Shown here one piece after another: positions 6,111 through 6,272 of a stretch of 6,272 nucleotides of DNA; within the stretch, counting starts at the first letter, position 1; each line of letters starts with the position of its first letter. Origin of the DNA: CCY15215 sp034932145 (GTDB taxonomy: Bacteria > Cyanobacteriota > Cyanobacteriia > Cyanobacteriales > Spirulinaceae); assembly GCF_034932145.1 (NCBI RefSeq), contig NZ_JAYGHV010000444.1:1-6272 (forward strand), in the 5' to 3' direction. Position numbers and translations under genes: made by a program. Below the pieces are notes generated by a model. It worked only from the letters and a program-made list of their open reading frames with translations. It made no database searches and had not been told where the DNA came from.

Positions 6111-6258
6111 GACCTCCAAAGGTCAATTGGATAAGCTGAGGAGCGGTGCAACCTCGGCACGAGGTTGCACCGCGACGCTACGCGAACAGCCAAGGAACGC
6201 GCACCAAGAGAAACCTCACCCGTCCCTACTCCCTCCGGGAACCCTGTGGGAACGACCT
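6111..6258. repeat. Cluster of short inverted repeats (cyanobacterial intergenic repeat type)
   Basis: The block is a chain of compact palindromes. GACCT/AGGTC lies at 6111-6124. A 13-bp hairpin lies at 6143-6173. CGCG occurs three times (6171-6174, 6181-6184, 6198-6201), able to pair in alternative ways. TCCC/GGGA lies at 6230-6240, and GGGAAC occurs twice (6237-6242 and 6248-6253). The segment GCGACGCTACGCGAAC resembles, from memory, the GCGTAGCGTC-type intergenic repeats of Nostoc and related genomes. No open frame of note or gene signal is present, and the block continues toward the right edge. Confidence 0.55.
6143..6173. repeat. Perfect 13-bp inverted repeat
   Basis: GCGGTGCAACCTC (6143-6155) and GAGGTTGCACCGC (6161-6173) are exact reverse complements around the loop GGCAC. 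The stem is GC-rich, and as RNA or extruded DNA it would be very stable. No T-run follows on either strand, so it reads as a repeat-family unit rather than an intrinsic terminator. Confidence 0.85.
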
Positions 6259-6272
6259 CAAAATCAGTTATA

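Noticed and set aside
6111..6258. CRISPR array or tRNA in the right-edge repeat block
   Set aside because: The repeats are unequal and not regularly spaced, and no cloverleaf or tRNA-conserved T-loop is seen.

Overview
The window looks like chromosomal DNA of a cyanobacterium. At least 13 copies of the octamer GCGATCGC (HIP1) are scattered through it, about one per 480 bases, which is a cyanobacterial hallmark. The right-hand genes are a plastoquinone-type 4-hydroxybenzoate polyprenyltransferase diverging from a long Ppx/GppA phosphatase. The prenyltransferase closely resembles my memory of the Synechocystis 292-residue protein slr0926. The species cannot be named from this sequence.

Layout, left to right. 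Bases 1-145 are non-coding and hold a good sigma-70-type promoter (TTGACT, 18 bases, TACAAT). A metallophosphoesterase-fold gene (146-964, +) follows and ends at a small hairpin with a T-run. Sixty bases on is a sodium:solute symporter-family transporter (1025-2440, +). After a spacer with an extended -10 element comes a Uma2-family PD-(D/E)XK nuclease-fold gene (2546-3142, +). Just past it is a start-less remnant of what looks like a second Uma2 tail (3181-3288), then a 16-base tandem repeat and a strong terminator palindrome. The ppx/gppA gene (3407-5044) runs on the minus strand toward Uma2. About 105 bases upstream of it, and divergent, is the ubiA-type gene (5150-6028, +). The last 244 bases hold no gene. 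They contain an 11-13 bp hairpin, a second perfect 13 bp GC-rich hairpin and a chain of short inverted repeats of the kind seen in cyanobacterial intergenic repeat families.

How the genes relate. The prenyltransferase is expected to attach the solanesyl-type chain to 4-hydroxybenzoate on the way to plastoquinone. The Ppx/GppA protein acts on polyphosphate and/or pppGpp. No biochemical link between them is visible beyond their shared divergent region. The phosphoesterase and symporter are co-directional, but a probable terminator separates them. The Uma2 gene plus decayed tail looks like an accessory insert between housekeeping-type genes.

I found no convincing new multi-gene system. The points most worth a second look are the phosphoesterase with several replaced metal ligands, the Uma2 tail remnant, and the structured repeat block at the right edge.
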